Numbered from the stretch's first letter, positions 1 to 19,539 are shown. The stretch is DNA of 64,000 nt from Monilinia fructicola (GCA_008692225.1 VICG01000010.1:1550001-1614000), one strand, 5' to 3'. Program-made: numbers and translations. Notes: generated by a model not told the origin, from the sequence alone.

Positions 1-446
1 AGTAGACTTTGTGCCAGTTGAGGATTGAGATGAACAGCAAAACTGGATGCCGATTGGATAACTTCTTTCTTGATATGTATTTCGATAGGGAGTTGACGAG
101 GGAAACGGACAGAAACGGAAGGGAAAGAGAACAGGCTAGGAACGCAGGTTTAAATACACACCGCTGCATGAACGGATGGATGGACAGCTGGACAGCTGGA
201 TGGGCGGATGGATAAATGAAGGGATGCATACATACCCCTTGCCTTCACATTATGCTGCAGCAGCACCAGTCAAACCACCCCCAGAACCAGGCACAGGAGT
301 TTAGGAGTAGGGAATCACAAAATTACCACTTAATCTCACGATTTCCTCACACAAACTAGTTGTCAAGTAGGAAAAATCTATTACCTACCTCTTAAATGTA
401 TACCTTCAAAAGTCCCTTCCCTCTCCTCCCCTGCCCTACCTCATAT

Positions 447-480
<34 letters not shown>

Positions 481-1328
481 TAGACAGTGAATAGTATGTA
501 CGCCGTACGTATGTACGGACCTTGATTGGAGTGGTAGGAAGGGGGGCAGGCGCGGGGAGGGGGGGGGTTATTTAGCTATACCCATATCCACATGCATTCA
601 CACATACAGAGCCCGTCCCTCTAAGCGATAAAACTAATATGTATACTTTATACGCTATGGATATTCCACAAACGCAATAGCAATCATAACGACATGACTC
701 ATCTTCTCGATCCAAGAAGCAAGAAACAAAGGAAGAGGAAGAAAAAGATACATGGGTAATGGTCCCGCAATAATAGTCCATAAATACATACTCGTATATA
801 TATGCACATGTACGTGATGTCACGCATGCATTCATGTATCAGAATTGTATCAAAATCACCCACGTTTTCTCTTCTCTACTACTATACCCAAGTTGACCAA
901 GACCAAAACCATGTGAATTTCTTTGTCTTTGCGTATAGTATCGTATCAGTATCATTTGCTGTAGGCAAGATAGAACATCTTTCACATTATTCCATTCATT
1001 CTCCTTTCCCATCGTTTCAACCCATCCCATACCATCCATCCCATATCGCTTTCGCCCTTCATCTCATCTCGTCTCGTCAACGTGTCACCTCCCATTTGTA
1101 CTGTGTGAAAATTCCGTCATTCGTAATACGCATGTCGATGCCGCCTCCAGCCCCACCCCCGAACCTAAGAGTAGAAGCGAATCCCGTAAGATTACCACCA
1201 CCATACCACCGGCACTAATGGCCCATCATCTCACTCCACACCATCATCTGCGCCGGGGTCCTGTGAAAAATGGATCGCCACGCCCTACCCTCCCCAGAGG
1301 GAGGCCCAGTCTCTATCTCTTCCTGACC
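1..1328. other. intergenic region with simple repeats
   Basis: I see no supportable gene here. A (GACA)n microsatellite of about ten units lies at 447-487. Short open frames in this stretch are low-complexity and lack family motifs. The downstream (3') end of the SR-protein kinase gene abuts the right edge. Confidence 0.6.
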
Positions 1329-3499
<2,171 letters not shown>

Positions 3500-5151
3500 T
3501 ATTTGAAGGGAGGAAGGGGGGTGGGGGGAGGGGTTAGAAGTTGGGAGTTGAAAGAGGAAGAAGAGAAGAGAGAGTGGCTGAGTGAGTGAGTGAGTGAGTG
3601 GGCGAGAGAGGAAGAGTAAGGAGGGGGAGAAATTGGTGAATTGAGTTGATTTGTTTGTAGTGGGTTGGTTTGATGTGTTGATGTATTGATGTCTTGATGT
3701 GTTGATGTGTTGATTTGTTGATTTGTTGGTGAGAAAGGAAAGGATTTGAATTGAGATGGTGGATGATGATGATGGTGCGTATAGTGTGAGTGTAGTAGTG
3801 TGGTGTGGTGTGGTGTAGTGTGGTGGTGTAGTGTGGTGGTGTAGTGTAGCAAGGTAGTGTGATATAATAATAACAATAATAAGAATATCGTTGGTGGATG
3901 ATGCAGTTTTGTCTGGGTGAATGGAAGATTTGAGTGGAGGGGGTAGATGAGCGGGAGGGGAGGAGAAGGAGAAGGAGAAGCAGAAGCAGGAGAAGAAGAT
4001 GTAGAAATAGCAGAGGTAGAGGTAGAGGTAGAGAGAGGTAGAGAGGTGCACTGGTGGTGAAGATAGACAGTAAATGTAGAAATAGAAATAATACAAGTAA
4101 ATATTACGTAGAGGAACGTAAACGGGCTGTTTATAATAACGTTGAGTCGGTACTCGATGGTATTTTTTTCTTTCTTTTTTTTTCTTTGTAGTGATGGTTG
4201 ATGGTGGTGGTGTGTGGTTGGTGGTGATGATGCTGGTGGTGATGTGATGATGATGATAATGTTAATGATGATGATAATGATAATGATAATTAATGATGGT
4301 GGTGGTGATAAAAAAAGAAGAGTAAGTATATCCAATTCGAGTAACTAACTACTCGAGTAATAAAATAAAGTAAAATGATTTAATTGATTGATTGACAATT
4401 GATTGACTGATTGATTGATTGACTGACTATGACGAACGATAGAGGGCGCTTCGGCCAAACCTCAGTTCCAATTCCAGTTCCAGTTCCAGTTCCAGTGCCA
4501 GTGCCAGTGCCAGTGCCAGTGCCAGTTCCAGTTCCAATGCCAGTTCCAGTGCCAGTTATGGTTACAGTCCTCGATAATTCTAATCCCAGTTCTAGTTCCT
4601 CTTTCTCTCCCCCTCTATTGGGTCTGTATGATGATGATAAGCGGTTAGTTACTTAGGTAGTTGTATGATTTTTTGATATATGATCTTTGAAAGGTTTCCA
4701 AGGTTCGTTTTTTCTTTCTCTCTTTTGTTTCTTTAACTAAATCGAAATTGAAGTAATGACTAATTATATGAATGTATATGTATATATGAGTATTATATAT
4801 ATATATGCTACGTAAGTATGTATATATGTATATATGTATGTACCTATGATGTGACCAAGTAGAAATCCGAATCTATAAAAACTATACAGTAATTATATAC
4901 CTACTAGGGATGCAGGTGACACCATCAAGGTAATAAGTTGGGTAATTGGTAGGTAATTACCTAGGTAGGTGATGAATGGTTCGCAATATAGTTATTATTA
5001 TAATAGGTACGGGGAGGGAGGAATAATAATGCGCGTATATAAAATAAAGGGGGGTGGGTGAATGAGGAGGGGGAGAGATGGACTTGTAAGGTAGAAGGAG
5101 GAGGAGGATGAGAAAGGGAGAGAAGAGAAGAGAATACTTTATATAGATGAA
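3500..5151. repeat. promoter-side intergenic region dense in microsatellites
   Basis: The stretch upstream of the kinase carries (GTGA)n near 3578-3600, TGTTGAT/TGATGT repeats at about 3665-3730, GTGTGGT repeats at about 3790-3850, GGT/GAT repeats at about 4195-4310 and TTGATTGA repeats at about 4380-4428. A hexamer array of CCAGTT/CCAGTG type lies at about 4461-4560. Long open frames here are repeat translations and I do not call them genes. Confidence 0.65.
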
Positions 5152-8712
<3,561 letters not shown>

Positions 8713-10159
8713 ACCGAGCTCCCTGTATCATGCACGCCCCTGTATCTTGCACGTTTTAACATTTTCGAAAATAAATAATTATAAATTAATTAATCATTAA
8801 AATGATCTGAAATTTTATATAATAATAAATTAAAATAAATAGATTATAATAATAATTTTTTGAATATAAAATATTATATAGTATTAGAATTAATATTAAT
8901 AAAATAATAAAAAGATTTAATTAATATTTTATTAATAAAATAAAAACTATAAGATTTTTAAAGATTGTATTTTATTTTTTAGTATTTTTATTATTTATAA
9001 TTTAAGATTTATTCTTTGAATTTTTTAAAAATATTATAATTTGATTTTTATATTAAATTTTAAAAATAAAAAATAAAAAAGATTTAATATAAAAAATAAA
9101 ATAATTAAAAAAAATACTTTATAATAATAATATCAATAAATATAAGATTTAATTAAATAAATATATAAAAAAATTATATAAAAATAGTTTTTAATTAAAA
9201 AAACTTATTTTAAACTAAATTTAAATAATTATTTAAAAATTTAAATAATATAAAAAATAAAGTTAAATTAAAATTAAAGAATATAATTATATATTATATT
9301 ATATAAAAGTAATATATAGTATTTATTATCTTATAAGTTTATTATATATAAGTTTTTTTAAAATAAAAAATTATATAATTATTTTAAATAAAAATTTTAT
9401 AGTTTAAATTGTTGATTTTCTATAGCGATTAATATATGAAAAATAATACTAATATAAAAAAATAAACCTTTTAAATTCAATATTAAATCGAATTTATAAT
9501 ATATTTTTAATTTTTTTTAATAAAAATTTTGATTTATTTATAGATATTATAAAAAGAAATTTTTAATCAGAAAAAATATCATATATTACGTAATATAAAA
9601 ACTATAAGCTTTTCTTAAATTTTTTATAATATATTCTTTATTTCTTTTATTATTAAACTTTCGATTTTTTTTAAAAAATATAAAATTTTCAATTAATATT
9701 TATATAATATTTTTATTTTTTAATTAAATTATTCTTAGTTTATTATAATAAAACTATTCTCAATAAATATTTTTTTAATTATTAATTTTTAATAAATTAT
9801 ATTTGATATAATCTTTAAATGTTTATAAAAAATTCTAGTTTCTTTTATTAATTTAAAGTTTTATATTATAAAAAAATATTATTTAAATAAAAATATTTAT
9901 TTTTTTATAATTTATAAAAAGTTATTTAATTTTTTATAATAATTAAATATACATTTTTAAAATTATAATTAATATTCAAATACATCTAATTTTACAAGTT
10001 TTTTTTTATAATATTATTCAAAATCACTAAAAATATATAATATTTAAATTTTATATTATAATATTAATAGGTTTTTTATTAATTAATTTTACTTGTTAAT
10101 TTTCGACTTTTTGAAAAGCGTGCAAGATACAGGGACGTGCATGATACAGGGAGCTCGAT
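8713..10159. mobile_element. RIP-degraded TIR DNA transposon or MITE, 1.45 kb, TA-flanked
   Basis: The left end (8713-8753) and right end (10119-10159) form an inverted repeat of about 41 bp that differs only by C/T-type changes. It reads CGAGCTCCCTGTATCATGCA followed by a second, similar CCCTGTATCTTGCACG block, so each TIR holds an internal tandem pair. Both ends are flanked by TA (8711-8712 and 10160-10161), as for Tc1/mariner-type insertion. The interior is overwhelmingly A/T with no ORF over 60 codons. The TIR homology is seen directly; RIP and superfamily are inferred. Confidence 0.8.
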
Positions 10160-11575
10160 TACAATACATCATCACGTGTTATGCGATGTTCCTCCAACTG
10201 CTCTAGAGAAATCTCGTTCCAATCCTATTCATCATTTTCAATTCCTACAAAGGTTGTATGTATATCCTCTCCAACTTGGGTATCCTAATCTGCAATCACT
10301 TGACAGAAGTCAAACACTGTCTAATACTGTTCGGAAAAGAATTCACGTAATGTTACACACAATATTGACTTCATCATCGTGACTTTCTCCAACGATACCT
10401 CCACAAATGACCTTCACATTGGTGCTGATAGTGTTCACTTCCATGTTAGAAAACAATTACTCATATCCCACACCCTCTCTAACACCAGCGAAAGGGGTAT
10501 CTTAGGAAAACCCATATATCTAGTCAATTCGTAGATACGTTCCCATTAGGCATGTTACAACCAATGTCTATGAACCGCGACCCAAACGCCACAATCCCAT
10601 CGTCATTTCCCCTTAAATCCCTCGTTTCTCTCTCCCCTTCCTCTCATCTCTTCCAGCCCAGTTCGCCAGCAAATCGCACACACCGTATCCCAATAGTCCA
10701 AGAATCTCATCACACCACCATCCAAGCCCCCCTCTCCTCTCCACAACCCACTGTAGACTCGCCCCCAAATCTCCTCCACGGTATACAAAAGGCCAACGTG
10801 TCGTTTTCCACGTGTTCCCAGAATGTATTTCAACTAAATATCATCCACAATCACTCCTTTATTCTTTCCCTACCTGAGAATCTAGCCCGACGGTTTTATT
10901 ACTAGGCGATGCAGCACATGTTATGCCACCGATTGATGATTCAGGCCGTGTAAATGATTGTATCAAGAGTAAGGGGAGTCTGGTTGGATTGATTGGAAAA
11001 ACTGGCGCAAGTGGGAGTGAATGGATTGGAGATCAGAGATATGGGACTGAATTTATCTAGAGCAGTTTATACGTCACGGTTAAGGTATGGTGCACGAATC
11101 AAGGTCGATAGAAGAGCAGTGCTGGAATATCGTCATGTCGTTCACGGGATTGGCATTATATACATAGTATATAGTGTATAGTAGTATTGACTAGCATCCA
11201 TTCACTCAACTTGTATTTCCGAGCCCATAACCTCAATACTTCCTATCCCCTATTCCCTATTCCCAACCTCGAAACTAACTAACTAACAAACAACAAGTAA
11301 AATTTGACATGTCATATATCCTATCATCTCCTTGCGTGAGTACCTCGTAACCTACACCAAATTCACAGTCCCCAACCCACCATGACTATCTCAAAATTCG
11401 CAAAAACGTCCCCCGAGCCCCGAGCCCCTCTCCCATATCCCCACTCAAACCTCAAAATAACTAAAGTAACTTGTCGGCGCACCCCCTTCCGCAACGCCTC
11501 CTCCGGGTATATATATCCTATTCCCAACCGCCACTGCAGACGTCCCATGCTAGAAAGAGTACGTGACGTCAGCAC
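10160..11575. other. intergenic region, no gene recognised
   Basis: Base composition is ordinary again after the AT-rich element. Open frames on both strands around 10552-10905 overlap each other and show no domain, signal peptide or splice structure I recognise. Confidence 0.5.
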
Positions 11576-12820
11576 TTATCTGTTCATCTGCACCGTAGGA
11601 TAGGATGCAAAGCGCCGTGATATGAATTTGGAAGTAGAAAATGGACAAGGGGGAAGATCAACGCCCCAACTCACCCTCGGAACATCCATCGGTGCATATT
11701 CCTTCCACGTATCCGTCGCCGTGTCGTAGCCTTCGTTTTGAGAAAATACCCCGTTGCTATTCGGGGCGGGGTTCCCCTCGCCGCCGATGACGAATATTGA
11801 GTTGTTGATCATGACTGATGCCACGCCGCTCTCTGGAATCAAATGTAAAACAAGGAAGTTAGTTATCAATCACATCTATCGAACGGAAGATTTGGCGTAA
11901 GATACTGCTCGGCGACGAAGCAAAGAAGAAGAAAAGATTCCAACAGCTGGAGAAGAAATCCACCAAACACCAAATCCCTCCCAGAACCCCTTAAAACAGC
12001 CGAAACAGAAAAGAAAAAAGATATTCACCTCGCCGTCGGCAATCTTGCCGCCTCCCTCCACTCCCCCGTCCGAAACTCAAACACAAACGTAGTATCCACC
12101 ACATTATCGTGACCAAACGCCCTGCCCCCAATGACATACAACGCGCCGGGATCGAGCAAAAACCCCACGCCCGCATGATCCCTCGGCGCAGGCAGCGCGG
12201 GCAACGAAGTGAAAGTTTGTCTCCCGGCATTCCACGCCGTGAACAAAGCGACAGTAGGTTGAAATGACTGCGAGATATCAAGCGAGGTCAGCCCGCCGGC
12301 AAGATACATGGTGTTGCCTCTGACGGCGACGGCCGCGGCGCCGACTTCCAAACCCGCAGGAATATCGTTGAGACGGCTCCACGTATCGGATGGGGGATCG
12401 TAGACAAAGGTTGCGCGGCTTGCGATCCAGATTCCGGATGAGGGGGTGAGGCCGCCGAGGATGTAGATTCTGCCGTTGATGACGCCGGCGTTGATGTGGT
12501 TGAGGGGGAGGGGCAAGGGGGCAGCAAATGACCAGGTTTGTGTGAGGAGGGAGAAGCGTTGGACGAGGGAAGTGGTAGGGAAGGGGTCGGTGGTGGAGTT
12601 TGTGGGGGAGGTGATCACGCCGCCGAGGATGTATATGTAGGGGGATATGTAGACAGTTGAGTGCTCTTTGACGGGGGTAGAGGGGTATGGGAGGGAGGGG
12701 TTGCCAGGTACCAGTGCTGGATTGGCGGGCTGAGAGGGATTGGTGGATTGGGGTACAGGTGGCATGAGTTATGAGATTGAGAATAAGGACGATGGAGAAG
12801 AAAGGAGATGGGAGTAACAT
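11576..12820 (-). CDS. secreted kelch-repeat beta-propeller protein (apparent frameshift)
   Basis: The proposed exons are 12820-12029, 11828-11675 and 11587-11576, about 318 aa once one base is discounted. The N-terminus is a signal peptide (hydrophobic stretch, then THATCTP). Kelch blades follow, with motifs such as YIYILGG, GRIYILGG, NTMYLAGG, GALYVIGGRAF and SIFVIGGEG, alternating with W/PRDHAG-type motifs; this matches galactose-oxidase/kelch-like propellers. No catalytic residue assignment is possible, so the function is unknown. The frame changes at about 12667-12669 (coding CAAAGAG): removing one A restores the kelch block PLYPRQ-EHSTVY. A 46-nt intron from the GT before ACCTGG to the AG before AGCAC would also restore frame but delete that block. 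Intron 1 (12028-11829, 200 nt) and the short last exon are less certain. Confidence 0.72.
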
Positions 12821-13685
12821 TGTGATGAAGCAATGAATGAATCAATGGATGGATTTGCAGTGTGTACTCCAGAAACACAATTGAAGTCGATTCAGAATCC
12901 TGTGCCCAAAAATTGACCCGGCATACCTGCTCACTTATAGATGGATAAAGTGCGAACGCTTGAAGAGAATAGAAGAATAAAGCTTGTTTACATGCTAACC
13001 AAAAAAATTCGCCGCCCATGATTGGTCATTGGATTTGCCCTCCCCTCCGTGTAACCTCGTATCGCAATCATTCAATATCGCAATTGTTCTGCAGTGTAAT
13101 CGTTCGGCGATTGACCAATTCAGTCTTATCCCGAAATCATTCAAATGCAGGTCGTAGGAATAACTAATCGGTTCCAGGACGGTACTACCACCCCCAAGCA
13201 AGAGAACCTGAGCCAAGAACTTTCATCGATGCTCGTCTATGTGGAAATTCATTAGCGCGGCAGTGATAGTCGTCATGTTGTGCGACTTGATAAGTAAAAG
13301 GGGTGATTTGTTTCTAGTCCATCTTCCCTTTAGCACGTCATTGCATAAAATGCAGAGCGGATCGGATGGCGTCGTTAATTGCCTTCTTAAGACTATTTAT
13401 GTATAGTGGCTTTAGAAATACTCTAACACTATACTGACATGATGATACACGACAAGGATATTTTCATCCGAGCAACTTGCATGCGTAAACGTGTATCTCT
13501 GCTCTCTCGCTCTCTCTCGCTCTCTCTCTCGTGTGTCTAATTCATACGGCGCTCCTTTATCCTATAAACCATTCGCTCATTCAGAGCACCATCCACTAAT
13601 ATCCTAATATACAAACTTCATTAAACATAGCCATTTACTCATGGCATTCCTTCGATTGTTATTTGAGTGCTTCGTTGCGAATCAT
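12821..13685. other. intergenic region between two minus-strand genes
   Basis: This holds the kelch gene's upstream region and the sequence downstream of the golgin gene. A CT/CTCG-rich microsatellite lies at about 13498-13535. I see no gene. Confidence 0.5.
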
Positions 13686-16600
13686 TCACTTCCAAGTCGA
13701 AATCGCTGCAATCCATTTCTCCTGCTCACTTCTGTAATCCAATCTCATTAGTAAACCATGATCCAAATCTCAGAGGAATATGAGCTAGCAGAAAAGAAAA
13801 GCCATACTTATCAAGATGTAACAATTGTCCAATAACAGTATTTACCAAAGCCTGCTGTATCTTTTTATCCTTCTGCTGCAAAAACTGCAACAAAACCGTC
13901 TTCGTGTAAGCAGTATCCGTCCGTGCTGCTCCATTGGGACTCTTGGATCTTCCAGAATCGATACTTGATCTTGAAGAAACATCATGTAATCTCGAACTTT
14001 TCACCTGAAGAGCTTTGAATTCTTTCTGGAGTTTCTCGTATCGTTGATTTGCATCGTCGAGAAGTTTTCGTACATCTGCTCGTGACTTTTCGGCATCACG
14101 TAGTTGCTTTTCGCTACCATCCAAAGCATTTCGGAGTTCGCTCATTGCTGAGCGGGTCTCGCTAACTTCCTGAGCCGACTTTTCGGCTGCATTTTCAAGT
14201 TCTTCACGGCGTCTCTTGAACTCCCTTTGTGATTGCTCCAACTCATCTCGGTTGTCAGCGGCTCGCTTAATATCACGCTCAAAATCTTTAATCCTCGTCT
14301 TGAGCTCGTCTACTTCTCGAGATCTGCGACGAGCATTGGTACTGGCCTCCTCTTCTGCCCGATCCCGCTCTGCAATTGCAGATTCCATACGTTCTTTCAT
14401 TCCTCGAATCCTGACATCAGCTTCATCGTTTACACCTGCTACGATTTTGCGCATAGTTTCTGCCTGTCGGGTTTGCTCGGCTAGTAACCTTTGAACTTCG
14501 GCCAGTTCTTCCGCAAGACTCTCTGATTGTTCTTTGGATTCCCTCAATTGTACAGTGATCTCGGCTTGTTGATCTCTCATGCTTCCAAGAAGACCTTGTG
14601 CATTACTGTATTGAGAGCCTCTTAATTCGACCTCCTCGCGAAGTCCCTTGGTTTCAGTAGAAAGGTTTGAAACCTGAGCTTCGAGATCTCGAACACGAGT
14701 GCGCAACTTTCCAGCTTCCTCTTGAACTTTAGATAGTTCCTCACTAGCCTTCTCACCTGAAGCTGCCAGTTGAATTTTTTCAGCCTCGGATTTTCGCAAA
14801 TCACGCTGTGCAACACGAACTTGATCTTCGGCTCGAAGTCGACCGTTTGTCTCTTGAACAACCTTCTCATTCAAAGACCTAATCTCGCCATCTCTGTCAG
14901 CAGCTTGCTTTTTAAAGCTAGCAAGATCACCCTTCAAGTCTTTCTCGCGAGCTTCCAATCTTCTTAAATCAGCAGTACGAGCGTTCAACTCATCCTTGAT
15001 ACTCTTCAAGCTCGCATTCTCAGCGCGCAGGGTCTTTAGCTCCGGCTGGGCATTTTGGAGAATTTGTTTTAGGTCTGTCAACTCCTTGTAACGTGATGTA
15101 GCTAGTTGTTCGGCGGCACCAAGGTCCTTTTGCATCGTGCTTGATTTCGACTTCAGATCTTCATACTCGGATGTGAGCTTCGTGAAATCTTCCTCTGCCT
15201 TGGCTGAAGCTGTCTTCTGACTTCCGATTTCAGACTCTAACTCGCTCACCCGTTTTTCGAAAGAAGCCTTCTCTTCTTCCAACTTGGCCGAGGCCGTCTT
15301 TTTAGCTTCGATTTCAGACTCTAATCTAGCTGAAGCTGCTTTGTGGGTGTCAATGTCAGATTCTAGCTTGCCGACCTTTTCCTCAAGTGCAGCCTTCTCT
15401 TCTTGCAGCCTAGTCCTCTCGGCAGCTCGATTTTCTTCGGCCTCAATGCTGGACTCAATTCTGGCTCGTAGTTTGGATTCTACCGCGACGACTCGGGCTC
15501 TGAGATCAGTCTTCTCCTTCTCTATTTCGTCTGAAGCTGGCTCGCGATTCTTTTCCTCCTTGATTTCAGCTTCTAGCTTACCGACCTTCTCCTCAAGAGA
15601 AGCTTTCTCGGCTCGGAGTTGCTTAACGCTGTCCTTAGCCGTAACGCAATCTTGGCCAATGATAAGTAAATTCTCTTGAAGATTATCGATCTCCTCACGG
15701 AGCTCTTCCTCAGTCTTGCGCCTTATTTGAAGCTTCTCTATTTGGCTGGTTTTGTCCTCAATTTCGGTTTTGAGTTTTGTCATTTCAGCCTGTAATTCAG
15801 AAGCGGCAGTCTCAGGGGTCTTTTCCGCTACCATCGAGGTAGAAGTGGGTTCTTTATTAGCAGCAGAACTGCCACCTTTCTTATTCTTCGCTTTGCTTTT
15901 CGATTTCTTCTTACTGGATGTAGAGGGCGTTGGTGTCGACGACGTCGCTGCTGCAGGCTTAGAGACGTCTTCATTTGCTCGAGGTGACTCTTCGCCGGTG
16001 TTCAAAGATTCGATCTCTTTCTCAAGCTCATGGATGCGGTTGGCATCCATTTCCCTTGATTCCTCGAACTCCTTGATTTGAATATTGAAGAGCTCTATTC
16101 GTTCCTCGGCTTCTTTTCGAGCATCTGATTGGGAATCTAGCTCTTTCTTCAATGCGCCGAGTTCCTTGATTTGAACATTGAGGGACTCGATTCGTTTTTC
16201 GGCTTCTTTTCCGCCCATCCAACTCGGATTTTAATTTTTTTTCAGACTTTGCAATCTGATCTTTAAGCTCCGATCTCAAGACCGAGAATCTCTCAGAGCT
16301 CTGCGCCTTTTCATTTGCCAAAGTCTTCTCGAGTATGACAAGCTGTGATTCCGCATATTGTAGTTTTCCCAATCTCTCCGAGTGATCCTCCTCCTGAGTT
16401 TCCAAATTCTTCTTGAGTTCGACGAGCTGTGTTTCTGTAGCTTGCAGTTTGCCCAAGTTCTCCGAGTACTCCTTCTTTTGGATTTCTATAGCCTTCTCGA
16501 CTTCAGTGCGATGTTCTTCAGCTTCTTGTAATTTGTCAGAAAGCCTTTGGATCTCGCCCTCTTGGAATCCAATTTGTTCTTGACAAGACTGAGCCTGACC

Positions 16601-17797
16601 AGTCGCTTCCTTGATGGAATCATTTAACTCGTTTGTTACCTTTTGCAAGTCTTTCGCCAAGCTAGAACTTAACTCTTTAGCGGCCGTTAGATCATGTTGT
16701 AGTGAAGATATTTCCGACTTTAGCCCGTCAACCTCTGCTGATTTAGCTTTGATCTCTGCTTGTAATTTTGGGATTTCCTCATCGTACGAAAAGAATTCTT
16801 CATTGACATCGTTGTCATCACTGGATTCCGGCTTTTGCTTGGGAGAAACAATTCCAAGACCCGATGTGACAGGAGATTTCACGGAAGCAGATAGGGTATT
16901 GATGCTGCTTGTATCTGCCTTTTCCGCAGAACCGGTCGTGGAACTTCCGCCCATGGTAGAAGAGTTTTGAAGCGATGTAAGCTCCTCTCGGACACTCGCA
17001 TTCTGCTTTTCAGACTCCTCGTACTTCTTTTGGTATTCATCACGATCCGCAGATACCCTCTTGAGTTCATCCTTGACCAGATCTCCTTGTAATTTCATTT
17101 GATTAAGATATTCAACCAGCATCTCCGGTTCTTGGATAGAGCCAATAGGTGTATTTTCCTTCAGTACTTTTTCGAAGGGTTCAATCGAAATAGCGCGAGC
17201 ATGTGCAACTCGATAGGACTTGAGTAGTTCTAAAACTGCATTAGTATTTCTAGCTTGAGACCAAGTGAATTAGCCGCACCTTGATATCGACCCTCTAACT
17301 TTTCTAGCTTTCGTAACTTAGTTCTCACTTCTGTTGGAAGCTCAGTAGACGCTCTCGGGGTCGCATCCGTTGACTTCTCGCTGCCATTGGCAGCGGATGA
17401 GCCGTCCAACGACTTGGAATCTCCCGCCATTGGATTGAGTTTCTCGCCTGCTGGTGTTCCAACTCGAGTTGACGTCTCCGACTCGTCTTCAATGACAAAA
17501 GCAGATTCGAAGTCTGCAGGATCTGGACCTCTCCCAGTTATATCACCATCCTCTTTTGGGCGTGGTCTCCTTGGGTTTCTAGAGGGTGATTGGTTCGCCG
17601 GTCGTCTGGTGGTTGAGGATGTAGAAGCAGATCTTTGAACTGTAGAATTTGTTGCGTTTAGTCGTGCTTTTTCTTCTTCAATGCGAGTATCTATTTGGGC
17701 TTTGAGTCTCTTTGAAATGTGATGTGTCAACTAATCTATCTGCGAGGTTGCGATCCATTTCCTTAAATAAATCAAGAAAGAAACATACCTGGAACAT
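13686..17797 (-). CDS. GRIP-domain golgin, Imh1-like coiled-coil protein (apparent frameshift)
   Basis: Golgins of this type tether vesicles at the trans-Golgi, with the GRIP domain binding the GTPase Arl1. The proposed exons are 17797-17789 (Met-Phe-Gln), 17709-17280, 17235-13808 and 13731-13686. Splicing gives the N-terminus MFQRLKAQIDTRIEEE, typical of fungal Imh1-like golgins, then a low-complexity Ser/Pro region. After that come over 1000 residues of heptad-rich coiled coil and a C-terminal GRIP segment near TAYTKTVLLQFLQQKDKK, ending LLHLDKSEQEKWIAAISTWK. Introns 17788-17710 (79 nt), 17279-17236 (44 nt) and 13807-13732 (76 nt) are supported by these joins. The length would be about 1303 aa. 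A net extra base lies in a coding-strand AAAA run (plus 16207-16210): frame moves from SELDG to RKEAEKR, and the coiled coil continues on both sides. Confidence 0.87.
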
Positions 17798-19539
17798 TCT
17801 TTCCACATATGGCGGCGGGTGAGGAACTCGTTTTCTTTTTTTCTTCTTGTTTTTCAACTTTTTGAGGGAGGAACTATGAATGGATTATATAAGGAATGAT
17901 GAGAATATTTTGGCAAGTGAACTGGGAAAGAGTGATGAATGAATGTATGCATGCATGTATGATTTTATATGATCATCACCAGCAAGCAAGTGTAAAAGAG
18001 CGGGAAGAGATAGTTATTGTATTGTATGGTATGGTATGGTATGGTATAGTAAGACTATTTCAAAAGGAGAATGAATATTAAAGATGTAATAACGATGATG
18101 ATAATGACAATGATGGTGATGATAATAAGTTGAAAGAATACTTGTCAACATCTAATCAATAATGATAATGGTAATGATAATGATAATGGTAATGATAATG
18201 ATAATGGTAATGATAATGATAATGAATCCATTTACCTACCTGAGTAAATATGACAGAGCAATTAGACAAAGCGAGATAGATCCTTAATTATATACATACA
18301 AGTATCTGTTATACGTATTGTAGCCATCTAGCTGCCTACCTGCCTACCTGCTTATATATATATATATATATGTATCTCTCTATCTATCTACCTATCTGTT
18401 ATAAATTTACCTACTGGGTAGGTACAGTCAGCATTCAATAAGGAGCTCTCTTTCTACCAAGGGACTCTCAATACGAATTATGGTAATATCAACTCTCAAC
18501 CCTCAACCCTCAATCCTCAACCCTCAATCCTCAACCCTCAACTCAAATGACCTCGGGATGAACAATAATGCTTGGTTCGACTAGCTTTCCATATACTGTA
18601 CTACCTACTAACGCACTAGGTCGCAAGTAGTTGTTACTTACTAGGTAGCTCGCTACCCACCCGTTCACTGGTGATCTTATACTCTCGCTACTATGGGATA
18701 TTAGATACTATCATATACTATCATATACTACCGAGTCCTTGTGTAGATATATACAGCACTACTAGGTAGGTGTAGATACATGGATGCCAAAGTCCTTTCC
18801 AACCTGGAACTGGAACTGGAACTGGAACTGGAACTAGAGCTGGGTACTTTTAGTCTTTCTAGATGCTCCAAATGCTTCTAATGCCCGTAATCATAATGAA
18901 TGAAACCACGAGTGCATCCTTCCAACTTGGGAGGGCTCGGCAGCTTCCCTCCGACTGACCATAGCTGGCGTTTCCTATTCCTATCATTTCAACTCTATTG
19001 TACCCTTTCTGCCCTTTCCAGGCTCTGCCCTTTCTACCCCTTCTGCCCCTTCACCAATAATAGAATCGCTTCACTCATTACTCTGTACTTACTAGTACAA
19101 TCCCTTGACACTACCAGTACTCGCTCTCCTTTACTACTCCATTCACTCCCTTTACTCCTCCATTCACTCCCACACTTATCAATCTAATCGCTCAAAACTT
19201 CAAATATAGTCTGTGCACACAACTTCATGGAGCATTACCTCGTACGGTACCTAGGTACTGTACACAGTGTGGAGTGTGGAGTACGTATATTAATAGCTAG
19301 ACTCACACCCTCCATCCAATCATCGAAACTATAGGAGTCAGTTCTGCCAGCTGCCAGCTGCCAGCTTAGCTAGCTAGAAAAGTGACGAAGCTATCTATTC
19401 CTTTGCATTTTAACCCCTCGCCCCCCCCTCCCATCAAGAAGTGTCTTTGTTCCTTTTATTTCCTGCATTCTTGATATTGATGTGAAACTCAATATGAGGA
19501 GGTGACCGACTATCATCAAATCCTTATATCAACTTCAAT
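17798..19539. other. intergenic region between divergent golgin and Lunapark genes
   Basis: This probably holds both promoters. Simple repeats include AATGATAATG-type arrays (about 18160-18230), a TA run near 18355-18371, CAACCCT/CAATCCT repeats (about 18496-18542) and a GGAACT hexamer array (about 18805-18836). CCAGCTG repeats lie near 19346-19364. No gene is recognised. Confidence 0.55.

Noticed and set aside
10552..10905. Overlapping frames on both strands as a possible gene
   Set aside because: No domain, no splice structure and no continuation; the minus-strand Trp/Gly-rich frame is suggestive but too short to support.
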